DNA from: Sequoia sempervirens
Taxonomy: Eukaryota > Streptophyta > Pinopsida > Cupressales > Cupressaceae
Direction of reading: 5' to 3'
NCBI GenBank assembly: GCA_007258455.2
Contig: VDFB02344200.1
Location: forward strand, 1 to 64,000
DNA: 64,000 nt
The position numbers and the translations under genes were made by a program. The notes below the pieces were generated by a model. It was given only the letters and a program-made list of their open reading frames with translations. It was not told the DNA's origin and did no database searches. Of the stretch, positions 33,660 through 46,249 are shown piece after piece; positions within the stretch are counted from its first letter, which is position 1; the number at the start of each line of letters is the position of its first letter.

Positions 33660-34810
33660 GTGATACCTTATACCGCTGAAGCATTGAAGGTACATTACTA
33701 CGATGTCTTAATCAAGAGCAAGACTTAAGCGCTTTAATAGAAGTACATGATGGCATATTTGGTTCCCATTCTAGTGGTATGACTCTAGCTAAGAAACTAT
33801 TGAGGATGGGGTACTACTAGCCAACCATGGAAAGAGAAGCCCATTAGTATGTGTAGAAGTGTGTACAATGTCAACAACATGGAGATCTAATTCATGCTCT
33901 AGCTCAGGAGTTGCAACCAATGGTCACACCTTGGCCTTTCTTGTAGTGGGGGATTGACCTCATAGGAAAAATTACTCAAACCTCATCCAATGGCCACAAG
34001 TTTATCATAACAGCTACTGAGTACTTTACCAAGTGGGTGGAAGCCATTCCAATGACCTACATAATGGGGAAGCAAATTTCCAAGTTTATCCTAAATTACC
34101 TTATCTATTGTTATGGTGTTTCACAAACCCTTATCTTAGACAATGGAACACCCTTCAAGAATCAGGATGTGAAAGAGCTATGTCAAAGATTTAACATCTA
34201 GCATCAATTCTCTACCCCGTATTACCCCCATGGCAACAGTCAAGCTAAGGCTATAAACAAGACTATTTTGAAAATCCTAAAGAAAATGGTCAATGAAGTC
34301 AGTCGTGACTGACATCTATAGTTAAATCTCGCCCTCTAGGCCTATCGAACTAGTATCCACATGCCTACAGGTGCAACCCCATTCTCCCTAGTCTATGGAT
34401 CATAGGTCATCCTCACTATCGAGGTCGAGCTTCCATCACTATGAGTGTCACTATAGAATCTAATCATTGATGAAGAATACAGAGTATCTCATCTGAATGA
34501 GCTAGAATTCTTCAATGAGCATCATCTTGATGCCCTTAATCACTTGAAAGTATATCAAAATAAATTGAAACAAAGCGATAGCAAGAAGATCAAGTGTCGG
34601 TCTTTCCAAGTAGGGGATCTTTTCCTAAAGCAAAATTAGAAGAATATTCCAGATCGAGACAGTAAAGGAAATTTTGAGCCCAATTGGTTGGGTCCCTTTG
34701 TCATCACAACAAGCTATGGATCGAGATCATACCAATTATCAATGCCTGAAGGTGAACCCTTGCAGGAAGCAACCAATAGCTTGCATCTTAAAAAAATTTA
34801 TGCCTAAGCT
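33660..34810 (+). pseudogene. Integrase of the Tat element
   Basis: The zinc part shows VHDGIFGSHSSGMTLAKKLL and KCVQCQQHGDLIH. The core shows WGIDLIGKI (Asp) and LILDNGTPFKNQDV (Asp). In the third block, HGNSQAKAINKTILKILKKM, the catalytic Glu (normally NGQAEAxNK) is Lys. The C-terminal part has FQVGDLFLK and NWLGPFVITTSYGSRSYQLS. At least eight stops occur. Loss of the Glu would abolish strand transfer by itself. Confidence 0.85.
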
Positions 34811-37560
34811 TGAAGGGTATAAATATGAAAATGCAAAAAAATAAAAAATGATCAAAATCTTAAAAAATGAGAAAAAATATTAAAAAGGTGAAGAAAAAAA
34901 TTATCCTCTATTGAAAACCACTTTGGTGACGCTTTGGGAAAGTACCTTGGTGAAAACCTGGCAAACAGGCACCTCACGTAAATAAAGCACCTCCATCTAT
35001 TCTTTGGATCTTTATCCTATCATTCTTTACATTGCATCCATCCATCACATCATTCATCCTATTTATTCCATCATCCATTAGCATCCATATCATAGCTTGA
35101 TATTGTGAAGTATTGTATCCCCTTTAGTACTACTTGGTATATTCCAAAGATCATCCTATCTTGCGATATCGAGGTAGTCTATTGCATCATGTTGGGGGGA
35201 ATTCATTATGGATCAAATTAGGTTCTTGTATATCTTAAGGTTATTAGAAATTGCAATCGAAAATCCCAAAAACATTCATAAAACATCCATCAAAAAATTT
35301 AAAAACATCAAAATTCCTATACAACTAAAATCCAAAAATATTCGTAAAATTGTAAAGTCAAAATCCAAAACATCCAAAACACATCAAAATCCCTAAAAAT
35401 TTCAAAACATTGAAAATCCAAAAATAGTACCTTGTCGAACTACTAGTCTCTAAGCTTGAATGTAGGCAAGGCCATCATTGATGTGCCCCTGAGACACCCT
35501 AGGTCAATCCTTTAGGAGTTTGTCATAATAAACTAGCATCCCTCAATTGTTAATCTCTCATTGTAAATAAGTCAAGTCAGCCAAACTATGTGGTCTCTGC
35601 ATGTATAACGTATGAAAGGCTAATCTTTGATCAGCCCCCGAGGCCCCTAGGATAGGTCTTTTAGGTTAGGTTCTTGGCCGAAAACTCGGAAAACACAAAA
35701 AAAATCAAATATTGGAAAACCCCTAAACATTTAGAAAACTTAGAAAACACAAAAACATTTGAAAATTCAAAAAGACAAAAACATTAGAAAACATTCAAAA
35801 GACCTAAACAACATCAAATATCTTAGAAAAAACCCTAAACAACATCAAATAACCGAAAACATAAACATTCACATAAACTTTCAAAAAGACCAAAAACATT
35901 GAAATATTCCAAGAACTCCAAAACCATCCATCCTGTTTCGCCTTCACCCGCAATAAACTTTTACCCATAATAAATCGATCGTCATCTTCAACCTTTACCG
36001 AAGCAAGTAGAAAACAAGTGTAACAAGTTTTAAAGTGAGAACCTAAGTGTCAAAATCTAAAGTCTAAATCATAGGTAAATGTGTCAGTGAAGTTTATATC
36101 AATGACTTATCAAACACTTCATCCTAATCAAAACATCTGATCAACATGTCTTAGGATGCATCCTTCCTATGATGGACATCAACATCAAAAATCACCTTAG
36201 CTAAATTAAACTGGAAAGAGATATAGATAACACTGACTGTTTGTCTTTGATCTTTTCTTTTGATTTATCTTAATGACCCATTCTCGGGACCACTCGAGGA
36301 TGTCTATCAAAATTATTTAGAGAGAAAGGAATGGGGAATCAATCATTATCTTTCATTTTTTGTGCTTGTGGGTATTCTTGTAAAATAATATTGGTGCATA
36401 CTTGCTTAGTTGTGTGTAGGGAGGTTGTTCAAAGTAGATTGTTGACTATTGTGTATGCTTTGGTCTGATATATTCTAAGCTTTTAACTTACATTCCAACG
36501 AGGTTTCTGTATGTCAAGATGTGAACAAGAACTATCCTATCTATTTGTAGAGTCAAATTCCATTACACTAGATACAACACTATCCTGGTAATCAATTCCT
36601 TGATGCATCGTGTCTCTATGTTATATCAAAAATAAGGAATGATGGAAAATCCCAATCCCAAGATATGAGCAAAATCATCATCTCTCATCACCATCTCTAA
36701 TAAAGTCTCAGTGGATCATAGACTTGTTGGACCTTTTGAATCAATCATCAAAATCAATGGTCAAATAATTCATTCTTTATTCTTCTATCTTCTTTCTGCA
36801 CTAACCCGGTATCATGACAATCAACAACATCATCAATGCATCCATCCTGCATCCACAAACATCAACATGCATACATCCTACATCATCACAACATATCATA
36901 ATATGGAAAAAAATATTTCACTACAACATCATTATCATTTAAGTTGTGATGAATAATATAGATTTTTTATTCTAAGCATCTTAAATTATTGCATTATCAT
37001 AGCATAGGGACGAACATCTACATAAGCATACATATCATGAACATTCATATACATCCATATGCATACATCATCATCTCATAAATTACATAGAAAAGTACAA
37101 AAAAATAAATGCATCCATATCATTTGCATGAGCATAACATCTGCATATCATAGCATCCATCCCATAACATGTCATAAAAAGATACTGAGAAATAAGCACA
37201 TCCATCCATTGCATAGTATTACATCGCATCTCATATACATCACATCATAGATCATCATCACATATCACATAACACATAAATAAAAGTACATCCATCACAT
37301 TTGCATTGATACATAATCATAAAATATAAGCATATCACATCATATAGCATCACATGCATCCATACATTCATGAAATAAAGAGAACAATGCATATCAAATT
37401 TGAATCATCTCATATATATATCAAAAAATGGTGACTTTCATAATACAAAATCTGAATTAGTGCTTGTATATCAATCAAAAATACAATATCCAAAAGGCTA
37501 TCAAAAAGGATCCCATGAATGTATATTTGTATAAAGATTTGGACAATAATAAAAAGTGTC
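34811..37560 (+). other. Tat 3' spacer: A-rich then CAT-rich low complexity
   Basis: It begins with an A-rich stretch (34825-34905) and the block accttggtgaaaacctggca, a typical Tat post-pol sequence. At 35230-35920 there is a degenerate aaaacattnaaaa repetition. At 36780-37400 there is a catcatacatccata-rich stretch. No coding signal is present, and the short open frames there are composition artefacts. Confidence 0.6.
36780..37400. repeat. CAT/CATCCATA-rich low-complexity region
   Basis: Imperfect catcat, catacat and catccat words dominate. There is no fixed period long enough to call a satellite. Confidence 0.7.
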
Positions 37561-37599
37561 TACATAAGCAAGGTAGCCTTGGTGGCCGCTCCTCTCACC

Positions 37600-38245
37600 T
37601 CTAACTGATGGTTGATCCTCAGCTCTAGGTGGTGCTCCACTTTGTTGTGAGAAATCAAGCTATCACATCCCCTAAGGAACATCACGATGATAGTGCATGC
37701 AGTAGTAGGTTGCCTTAGTGATTGCCTCTTTGTATAACTGAGCAGATACAGTTTGACTCTATGATGTAGTTGTCATTGCCTCCAACTGTTGTCTCCACCC
37801 AATCTCCTGGGTTAGTTGTATGTCTAGTTGCTACCACAACTAGACCTCCTAATCTCTCTACATAATCATGGCCTCTAACTACTGCTACAACTGATCCCGC
37901 TCAGCCTGTAGCTGATCCCTCTCTGCTCTAAGGGTTGCAATCTTCCCATCTCATGGATCTACCTGCTATAGAGGTGGAGGAGATGGTGGTACCCTCAGAA
38001 CCTATCCATCTTGCCCACCTAGAACTTGTGCCTGATCCGGTTGCTATTGGTGCTCTCACCTGGCTCCTGGCCCTTATCTTGATCCTGATCCTATCCCTGG
38101 CCTTGGTCCCCATCCCTACCTCCATCTCGGTCGCCATCTCAACCTCGGCCCTTGCCTCTACCTCTACCTCTGGGGTAAGCCCCCACTAGATCTGTTAGGC
38201 GTGTAGGTGGCTTGAACCGCGCATCATAGGTTGGAGTAGTCCTCG
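37600..38245 (-). pseudogene. C-terminal tail of the antisense plant-mobile-domain ORF
   Basis: The minus strand encodes an Arg/Gly/Asp-rich run (RGRGRGRD-like, about 38190-38090), then a coiled-coil repeat LRAERDQLQAERDQL (about 37935-37880) with an LTQEIGWRQQLEAM segment beyond. It is broken by stops. Such low-complexity and coiled tails commonly follow the mobile domain in element-borne copies. The plus-strand frame 37935-38189 is its shadow. Confidence 0.5.
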
Positions 38246-38249
38246 CATC

Positions 38250-39290
38250 TAGATGGCTATGATCATATGCCCATGGCTGTGGGATGAGTTGTCTAAAATC
38301 ATTGATCGACACAATGAGATCAATAGGGGCTCCCCACTATACCTCTCTTTGAGACCTAGCAAAAATGGCAGTGCAGTCATTTGTTGGCATATTTTGTACC
38401 TCCCCAAACTACCACACAATGCAGTTTGGTAGGTATTGCTCAATAATCATGTGATCTCGACCTTGTATGCACCAAGTATGTCTGGTAAAATCCAATTGCT
38501 ATTGACCACCGTACCATCATGGATGTTGTAACCATGACCTCCATCTGAACATTGTCATGTCATCAATGACACAACACCAATATGGAAAACCTGTGGGCCC
38601 GTGTGCGGCAATGTCATCAACACCCTGTATCAAAAAATGATAGGCTCATCCTCATGGATATCTGCAAGAACGACCAAGGGCCTCAACACTGCAATGTGCT
38701 TGTATGCCCATATGTGAAGCAAAGTCACCCCTATTCTGATGCTCCTACCCTCTTAGTAGACGGCCTCGTGCATATCATGGTACAAAGAGGCAAGGAGAAC
38801 TGAACCCTAGGAATACATAACGTCCCTCTAGATCATACCCTCCCATGCCAAGCCCCATCCAGGACTGAAACCTCTACCTCGTTGGTCTGGAAAAACAATG
38901 CCACAAATCAGAGCTGCACCAAACAATCTGAATGTGTCCACCTGACCACAGTAAAAATCTAGATCAATTTGGGAGCTGAGTAAAACAACCGATTGTCTAT
39001 GTAGAAGGGAGAGACATGCATCTCTCTTGGCATTTGGATCATAAATAACACGCTTGTCATGAATCAAAAATTGCAGTATGCACCACACGTCCTCCAGTGT
39101 GATGGTTGTCTCTCTAGTAGGCAAGTGAAAAGAAGAGATCTCGCTATGCCACCTTTCAACCAGCACTGTCATCATGGAAAGATGAGTCCTAACCTTGATA
39201 AGAAAGCAATAAAGCCTAACCCTACCCTCCCCAGTTGCTCCACCTCCAAGTCATTGAAATCTCTCTCAGCTACCAAAAGGTCAGACCAGT
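38250..39290 (-). pseudogene. Antisense plant mobile domain (aminotransferase-like, PMD) ORF
   Basis: The minus strand reads ERDFNDLEVEQLGRVGLGFI, then MTVLVERWHSEISSFHLPTR with ETTITLEDV, then LFGAALICGIVFPD. Next come LLHIWAYKHIAVLRPLV and, in another frame, EQYLPNCIVWQFGEVQNMP. These are hallmark blocks of the plant mobile domain (family forms: LVERWRPETHTFHLPxGEMTIT, LLQLWAYEH, RYLPxRVLRQFGxVQxIP). Function in retroelements is unknown; host relatives MAIN/MAIL1 act in gene silencing and genome stability. It lies antisense to pol, upstream of the 3' LTR. Two or more frameshifts break it. Confidence 0.78.
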
Positions 39291-39374
39291 GCTCTCACGA
39301 CATCAAGGGCGAAGGATTCTCCTGCACACATCACACACACAACGTCGATTTGCCTAAAAAGTCAAAAAATTGAT

Positions 39375-39760
39375 CAAAATTTAAAACTTTGCATCCAAAA
39401 CATCAAACGCGTCGCTAAAATAAATAGCGTCACTGATTTTTGGGTGCGTCACTATATCAATTTTGGGGGTGCATCACCAATTTGGCAACACGTGTCACTA
39501 CGCTAAAAAATGAATTGGTATTGGGGTGCATTGCTATAACAAAAATTCAAGGTGCATTGACATTTGTTACATGTGTCACCCACCACTTTCAAGTGACGTT
39601 GAACTTAAAAATCCCATGTGTCGCTATATAACCCTCGCGACCCCTTAATCAATTGTGTCTTTGAATAAAAAAAATTGGGGTGTGCTGCTAAACAGAGGGT
39701 TTGTCGCTATAAAATCAATAGTAATGCTTTTGATGCTTCAAAATTGTCACTATACAACGA
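39375..39760 (+). repeat. Degenerate gcgtcactata array near the 3' LTR
   Basis: Repeated words such as gcgtcactatat, gtgtcactac, gtgtcgctata and gtcgctata are spaced by about 20-50 bases. It is the opposite orientation of the leader array at 23830-24147 (tagtgacgc read on the other strand). No long alignment is visible between them, only the shared word. Confidence 0.55.
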
Positions 39761-39864
39761 TGTGCCTATCGACCTAACTTTGACGTCCTATTAAATGCAC
39801 CTAAAAGCAAAAATCGAGCCAAGTTTTCAATCACATACCCGGGGTTCTACGTCTGCTAAAAATT

Positions 39865-40905
39865 TGTAAGGGAATATTCCTCCTTTGCACATTCCTCCAA
39901 AAGGAATATTCCCATGGAATATTCTTCCCCCTTTTGCACATTAAAACTTTGTTTTAATTTTCTAAATATCTAATTTCCCTCGCCCATGAGATTCTAAAGA
40001 ATATTCTCTTTCTCCACTCATTTGAAAAAAAAAAAATTCTTCCTTGTAACAAACTTACAAAACTTCATGTGCAAGTTAACTTACAAGACTTCTTGTGCAA
40101 GTTAAAAGTGTGTTTGTTTGAAAGAATATGAACCCTTGATTCTTTCCTTGATCCATGTGATCATTTATTCCCATCCATTGATGAGAATCCATGATCCATG
40201 TTTCATCCTTCCTCCCTTTTTGACCATTGATTAACCTTTTTGATCTCAACCCTTCAATTCTCATTTGTCCTCCTATAAATAGGTCACTATTTGGAGACAA
40301 ATGGATCCACCTTTTTCAGAGCAAACTTATGTTGTTGAAATCACTCACACTTACACTCATATTTAGCACTTATTTAGTATCATCTTAGCTTAAATTACTT
40401 GCATATTAGCTTAGCTTCCATTAATGGCTTCCATGATAACATAGATGCATACATTTAGTATACTTGTAATTAGGGTTTCAATATTTTTAGTTTAAAAACC
40501 ATTTAGATTAGCTTTTCACTCACACATCTTGATCATCTTAGTATAAATCATGTTAAAATAGCTTGCATCATGTTAGTTTAGCATTTAAATCATGTTTCAT
40601 CACACATCTATCATTGGTTTTGTCGATTCTTCTCATTAGAATTGATCAAAACAAGCTCATTTATCCACGGAATTGAGAAAGGGTCGCCATTCCACATTAA
40701 TGCAACACCACTCCCCCAATAGGATAAGTTTCAATGGATTGGAATAGGTGTTTTTGAAGCTTTCATAGTTTAATATGTTAAGTTTTAATGGATTCCTTGT
40801 TTAGTGTTTATTGATTGATCTTATTGGGATTGACATTTAGGAGCTCCATTACACTTTGTATCCTCATGGATCAAGTGTAGTCAGCCCACACTAATCCGCC
40901 AATCA
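39865..40905 (+). repeat. 3' LTR of the Tat element
   Basis: A 1041-bp partner of 17961-18860 plus 23653-23734. It contains the approximately 65 bp (agctttcatag to gatctt) missing at the LINE insertion in the 5' copy. It starts tgtaagggaatattcc and ends ccgccaatca. If 17565 is the true LTR start, this copy lacks about 400 bp. Confidence 0.9.
40274..40281 (+). promoter_or_regulatory. TATA box of the 3' LTR
   Basis: tataaata in cctcctataaataggtcac; conserved with 18374-18381. Confidence 0.65.
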
Positions 40906-41510
40906 CAAAAACATGTTTTAAAGGGGCCCAAAAACCCTTTACAAAAAAATAAACTAGATGAAAAAGGCTTGACATCAATACAACTATAGCCAAGCTACCC
41001 TAGCATAAAAGATAACCCAAAAATGACCCAGGAATAAGCCACATAAACCACACTAGGCCTTTTCCTAGCTGATTGAACAACTGGAATGTGCATATTAGAA
41101 ATAGACACACATTTATGAATACCTCTCTTCCTCCTTTGGATGATAGTCTAGGACAACATTATCTAGACTATCAGATTGAGGAGATGGGAGAGGATAATCC
41201 TCTACCATCACCTCAATTTTCTCACCACATAAGATAAATAAGAGCATCTAATCATAAAAGACATAGGTTACACTAAAACCAAAGGTGAGAAAGGAACAAT
41301 CAAATGTACAACACACTTCTCAAAAGTATCAGGCTGAAAAGAGGGAGCAACAAATAGAATATGGTCAAGAGGAGGTGTTCCACTAGTAAATGGAGGTAAT
41401 AAAGCTACACCATCCACAAAGGAATCATCAAGATCTTAGGAAGACGTATGAGATACATAAAGATCCAAATCAAAATAATCATCAATAGTCAAATGATTAG
41501 GGTGAGAATT
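40906..41510 (-). mobile_element. Probable LINE 3'-end fragment
   Basis: The minus strand ends tgtaaagggtttttgggccc and ttaaaacatgtttttg against the Tat 3' LTR, resembling 3' UTR ends of plant L1 elements. Upstream, an acidic/Pro-rich coding-like stretch (SDSLDNVVLDYHPKEEE) is broken. No RT or RNase H is present. Target duplications were not found. Confidence 0.4.
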
Positions 41511-44500
41511 ATTCCATTAGTTTTATTATTTTTGTGGATATTTTATATCAAACTATATTTTTGTTATAATAATTTTTCACAATAGATTAGTAGTACATTT
41601 CAAAATTAATTTTATAGTTGTTGGGACTCAAATTTGTAATGTCGTTTTTGCTTGAGTTCCTTCTTTTTTGTTTGTCTTAGTAATATTTGACATATTCTTA
41701 CTCACCAATTTGAGAAAATCTAAATGAACCATCATGCTTAAAATTATGTCTTTGTATGTTGTATTAAGACACCTTTTCATGTTTTAATCAAATAACCAAG
41801 TTGAAAAGCCAAAATTTGGTTGTGTTGAGATTTTTAGGATTTCAAAGTTTCAAGGTTTTTCATGCTTGCATACCTTCCTTATGATCTTGAATCTTTGATT
41901 TAATACTTCCAAAAATTGGTTGTGTTATTTTCTTAGCATTTCAGACTGTTAGGGTTTCCCTTACACTCATGCATACTTGAAGCATCCATAATCCATAAAT
42001 TTTGAAGCATATTCTTGGCCTAGTGTAATTTTGTTGGCCTTTCAAATTTTTGGGGTTTCCCATACGCAAGGGGTTTCCCTTACATGTGCACCCTTAATTT
42101 GGCACCCCCAATCCTTGAAGTCTGGAACATAACATTGCCTAAGTGTTATTTTTCAATTTTTTAGATGTCGGGGGTTTCCTTAACCTTCCTATTATTTTGT
42201 AACATTTTGAATCCCCAAAGCATGAAATTATTCTAAAAGCCTAAGTCCTTTGCATTCATTAGACTTTTAGACTTCTTCATTTATCCATTCAACCCTGGTC
42301 CTCAAAATGCAATATGTGTTCCTCTCACCCCCAATATTTGGATACCCTATTGATTGTTTTATGCTTCTTATCATGATCAAAATTTTGGCCATTCCTTATT
42401 TTTTCTCTTCTTTCCATACATCCCCAATGTTCTAAAACTTCATTGAATTTATTTTTAATTTTGCTCAAATATTTATTAGTTGCAAAGTTTTGAGATTTAT
42501 CTTACCTTCCTACCATCCCTTCCTTCCCTAATTCCCTAAAATTTTCTCTACATTTTTTAGACTTTTAGACTTTATCATACCATTTTCCTCATTGGTCTTG
42601 TAATCTTGGTATTCCATTCTACAAAAGTTTGATTCCCCAGCATTACCCCCATTCCACTTCTAAATTATTCTATCTTTCATACATTTGGGTTTGTTCATTC
42701 CTTCATTTGTTCCCTTCCAATCTTGACACCTTGAGGGTCCACCTTTCCTTTGATGATATAATTATCCTTTTGAATTGTCAAAAGTATTTATACCCCCTAT
42801 CTTATGGCAAGTTGTTTGATAAAGGCCGAATATATGCTAGATAACTGATTTGTTGGGATATCAAAGGTGGAAATGTCCACACCCTTGGTCCAATAGGTGT
42901 GAAAATAAAAGGGAGCCTAATGTCCCGATAGTTTGACAAGGCATGAGCGTTAAAGGTTTATGTCAGGATGTTAGAGGCTTTCATGTTCTCTCTTATGGGC
43001 ATGAAATTAAGGTTTAGATTGATGGTCTATAGGCCCAACAAGTGCAAAGAAAGTATTGGTAATGACTCAAATCTTATTTGAGGTTTGTGAATATTAATTC
43101 CTAAATCATTCAAAGGTCTACTAAAGTAGAATGCAAATGTTTTAAAGGCTATAAATGTTCAATGGTGCACTTCTCCTCCATTCGCTCCATCAATTCATAT
43201 TAATGGAGGTGACTTACCTAATTACCAAAAATAAATGAAGGTTTCCTCCATCAATCTAAAGTGCCCATTTTTAGTAGGGTTTATCTCTAGCTATGAATTT
43301 TATGATGCTACATTGTAGCAATTATAATTTGATGCCATGCAAGTGTTAAAGCTTGATTGGGGATAATTTTAAAAGGAGGCTATTTGGTTGTAGTCTCCAA
43401 ATGCTATAAATTTGTAAGGTAACCATTAGAGCCAAGTCCAATTTTCTTCGAGCGATTACAAACTTATGAGATCAAAGGAGATCAATAATTTAAGTGGATT
43501 TTTTTTGCAGAATATCTCTAAGGGATTAGGTATACATTCACGAAGGTTTCTTGGTCACAATTAGAGATTTTATCATGTCACACTTGTTGGAACAAATGTA
43601 ATATAGTTCAAATGAATGTAACAACATTTTAAAAATCTTGCAAGTATTTTAACAATATCTCATTCTACATATGAATATATGAAGTTACGTCATGGTTAAT
43701 AAGTATGCTTACTTACAAAACTACATGATCTTTTTTATATGCAAATACATAGCACCACATTATTTTATTATATTTTATTCTTTTCCCAATATGAGGTTAA
43801 TTTGTTGCTCAATAGATAGTCACCAATATCACCTTTAATTAAAAAAACATAAATCAATGGTTTAGTAGTAGGTAAGGCCTTCTTGTGCACCCATGGTTGT
43901 TAATATAACCAAGTAATTATTCTTAAGTGAATATTTAGTAGATATATTTCATGTGGGTTATGTTTGCACAATTGTATTAGATATATAGGGGTTATATGCA
44001 ACCAATCTATCTTGACTTGGAGAAAAATTTTGAAGTTAATATTGTAGTTTATTTTGGTTGTAGTTGTTTTTGGTTGTCTTTTTTGTTTGATCTAAATACC
44101 TATTGATTTTTACCCTTAAAAAAACTTCTTGAGTATAAGTTGAGATCAAAGAGTAAGAGAGATAACCCACTCTCATAGAGTTGGCCTTTAACCCCCCATA
44201 TTTTGTAGATTAGAAAATTTCAATTACATGATGAAAACCTTGACCTTAAGAGTGAAATTCAATTCTAGGAAATGGAATAATGATTTTGGGACCCAACACT
44301 AGTAAAACAAAAAAATTATGGATATTTTCTCCACAATAGTCTTCTAATACTATATAAATTATTCTATAGAAACTAAATATTTTTTATATAATTTTTCCCA
44401 CAATATTCTTTTAGTTGTCATTTAAGATTATTTGTAACAATTAAAAGTTCTATAAAAACACTTATAATTATTAAGTAATTGTTGTGGAAAGTTGCTCATA

Positions 44501-46249
44501 ATATAAATATATTTTTTACAAAAAGTCATTCACATCAAAAATTAACTTGCTACATAAATTCATACACAATAGTTGCATATTTTAGTGGAAAGTATTTCAC
44601 AATAGTTAAATAAGTTGAAGTTATTCTCACATGGAAATACACATTCAAATGAGTTAGATGAGTTTTGATTGCAAAAGTATTATAGGGAATGGTGATCTTT
44701 CTATCCAATAGACTTTCAAATTTAACAACTCTTTTAGAGTTTTGTAAGGAATTATAAACACACTTCAAGTATGAAATAAAAGGGAAAAATGTGTTCTTGC
44801 ATTTATTGGTTTTCGGATATGGAAGGAAGATACATAGCTGCAAGAGTACATGACATGAGAATATTGAAATCTAATAAAATAAGGAGCATGAATCACATCA
44901 TGGAGAATACATGTGTTGACTATAATTTTAAAAGAATGGCATTGATATATGATTGGCAAAGAACTAGATACAGTAATATTATATTGAATGATCTTAGAGT
45001 GCAATGGTTGCAAAATTATATATATATTAATCTACATGCAAAATGCTTAAAGGAATTGAAGATGCACCTCAATTCATTGTTAGGGTTAATAACATAGAAA
45101 ATACAATATTATTTTTGGAATAAGAAGAATCATAACAATTTCAACTTAAGAAGAAAAAGGAAATATGAAGAGACGGCAATGTAAAGAGTCAATTTAAATG
45201 TGAAGTGACAATAGCCTAGGTGTTAAAAAACTAATCTTTAAATTAAATTTTTAATAATGAGTTCAGGGAGGCTCTGGGGAGAAAAAGGAGAGTTTTCTTT
45301 GGTAAAGAGACTCTTGGAGACAAAGGGAAACTCTTGATGGGAGTATCTTAATTATCACTATTCATGGTGATTTCTATATTGTTGGGTATCCAGTATTCAA
45401 AATGATTAAATAAATTAAATTTCAATAAGAAAACCTACATACAAGTTACCCTTGCAAAGTTTTGGTGTAGATGAGGTATATTATTTAATTGGTTTATCAT
45501 TTAGGCTTGGTCAAATTTACTTAGGGAATTTTTAATTTATCTCGCATTGGTCGTATTTTTTTCTCATGGTGGCCACTATTTAAAAGTCATTTTTTTTACC
45601 ATACCATGCACGTGTATGACATCCATATTTTGACTTAAATTATCATATACCTTATTTATTCTCACCTCTCATTCTCATATTAGCATATTTAGATGATCAA
45701 GAGAATAAAAAAAGGTTGAAAGAAATACTACATTTTGGAGGATTCCTTTTTTGACTTGTTGGTTTTAGGTGTACTATAGAGTTTTTTGGAGAAATTTGTT
45801 ATAGAATATTTGATAAAATCAAACTTATCTTTTGTTGCATCTTAGTTGGACACTAGACATCAAATTTATAAAAGGTTTCATTTGGTAACTGCTTTTCAGA
45901 TCTAAAGGGTAGTTGTCACTTCATAATATTTTGGGTGAAATTTGATCTTGCCATTATATCTAAAAGGATAAAAACCTACAAATTAGTTGTACAATCATTA
46001 ATTTTGGACAAAATTATTAGGTGAGTGTAGTGTAGAAAATTGTATTCCTTTACAATTTCACACTATGTTTGGGTCCCTTAATTTATTGGACTTAATTAAG
46101 CTCCTAATTTTCCAAATTATGAATTCCAAAGCCTTATTTTTCTCATTTTCTGAAAGGAGGACATACATTCAATACATGAAATCAATAATTAAATCACAAT
46201 GGAAAATGTGTCTTGGACTTATAGGCTAGGACCCATTCTCCCATGGGAA
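41511..46249. other. Unassigned AT-rich region
   Basis: No domain, LTR pair or tandem repeat is recognised in 4.7 kb. The segment at 41780-42200 repeats the phrase gggtttcccttaca-like several times, which hints at an old local duplication. Open frames at 42629-42844, 44550-44843 and 44789-45097 have no motif. It probably consists of decayed transposon sequence. Confidence 0.35.

Larger units (their letters stand above)
17565..40905 (+). mobile_element. Giant Tat-lineage Ty3/gypsy retrotransposon (interrupted)
   Basis: LTR-like ends (17961-18860 plus 23653-23734; 39865-40905) bound gag, protease, G-patch-like motif, RT, RNase H, a second archaeal-type RNase H, integrase, a long spacer and an antisense plant-mobile-domain ORF. 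Dual RNase H, large size and an antisense 3' ORF point to the Tat/Ogre group. Without the LINE inserted in its 5' LTR the element is about 18.5 kb. Every coding segment carries stops, and the integrase Glu is replaced. The true 5' end could be 17565 (tgtcttgaatg) or 17961, depending on whether the AT-rich 400 bp belongs to the LTR. Confidence 0.85.

Noticed and set aside
36711..37250. His/Ile/Ser-rich frames in the CAT-rich spacer
   Set aside because: They are translations of catcat and catccata low complexity.
37935..38189. Plus-strand frame rich in Leu/Ile/Ser/Thr near the Tat 3' end
   Set aside because: It is the shadow of the Arg/Gly/Asp-rich tail of the antisense mobile-domain ORF.
44550..45097. 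Overlapping frames on both strands near 44.5-45.1 kb
   Set aside because: They are of similar length on both strands without motifs and are expected by chance in AT-rich DNA.
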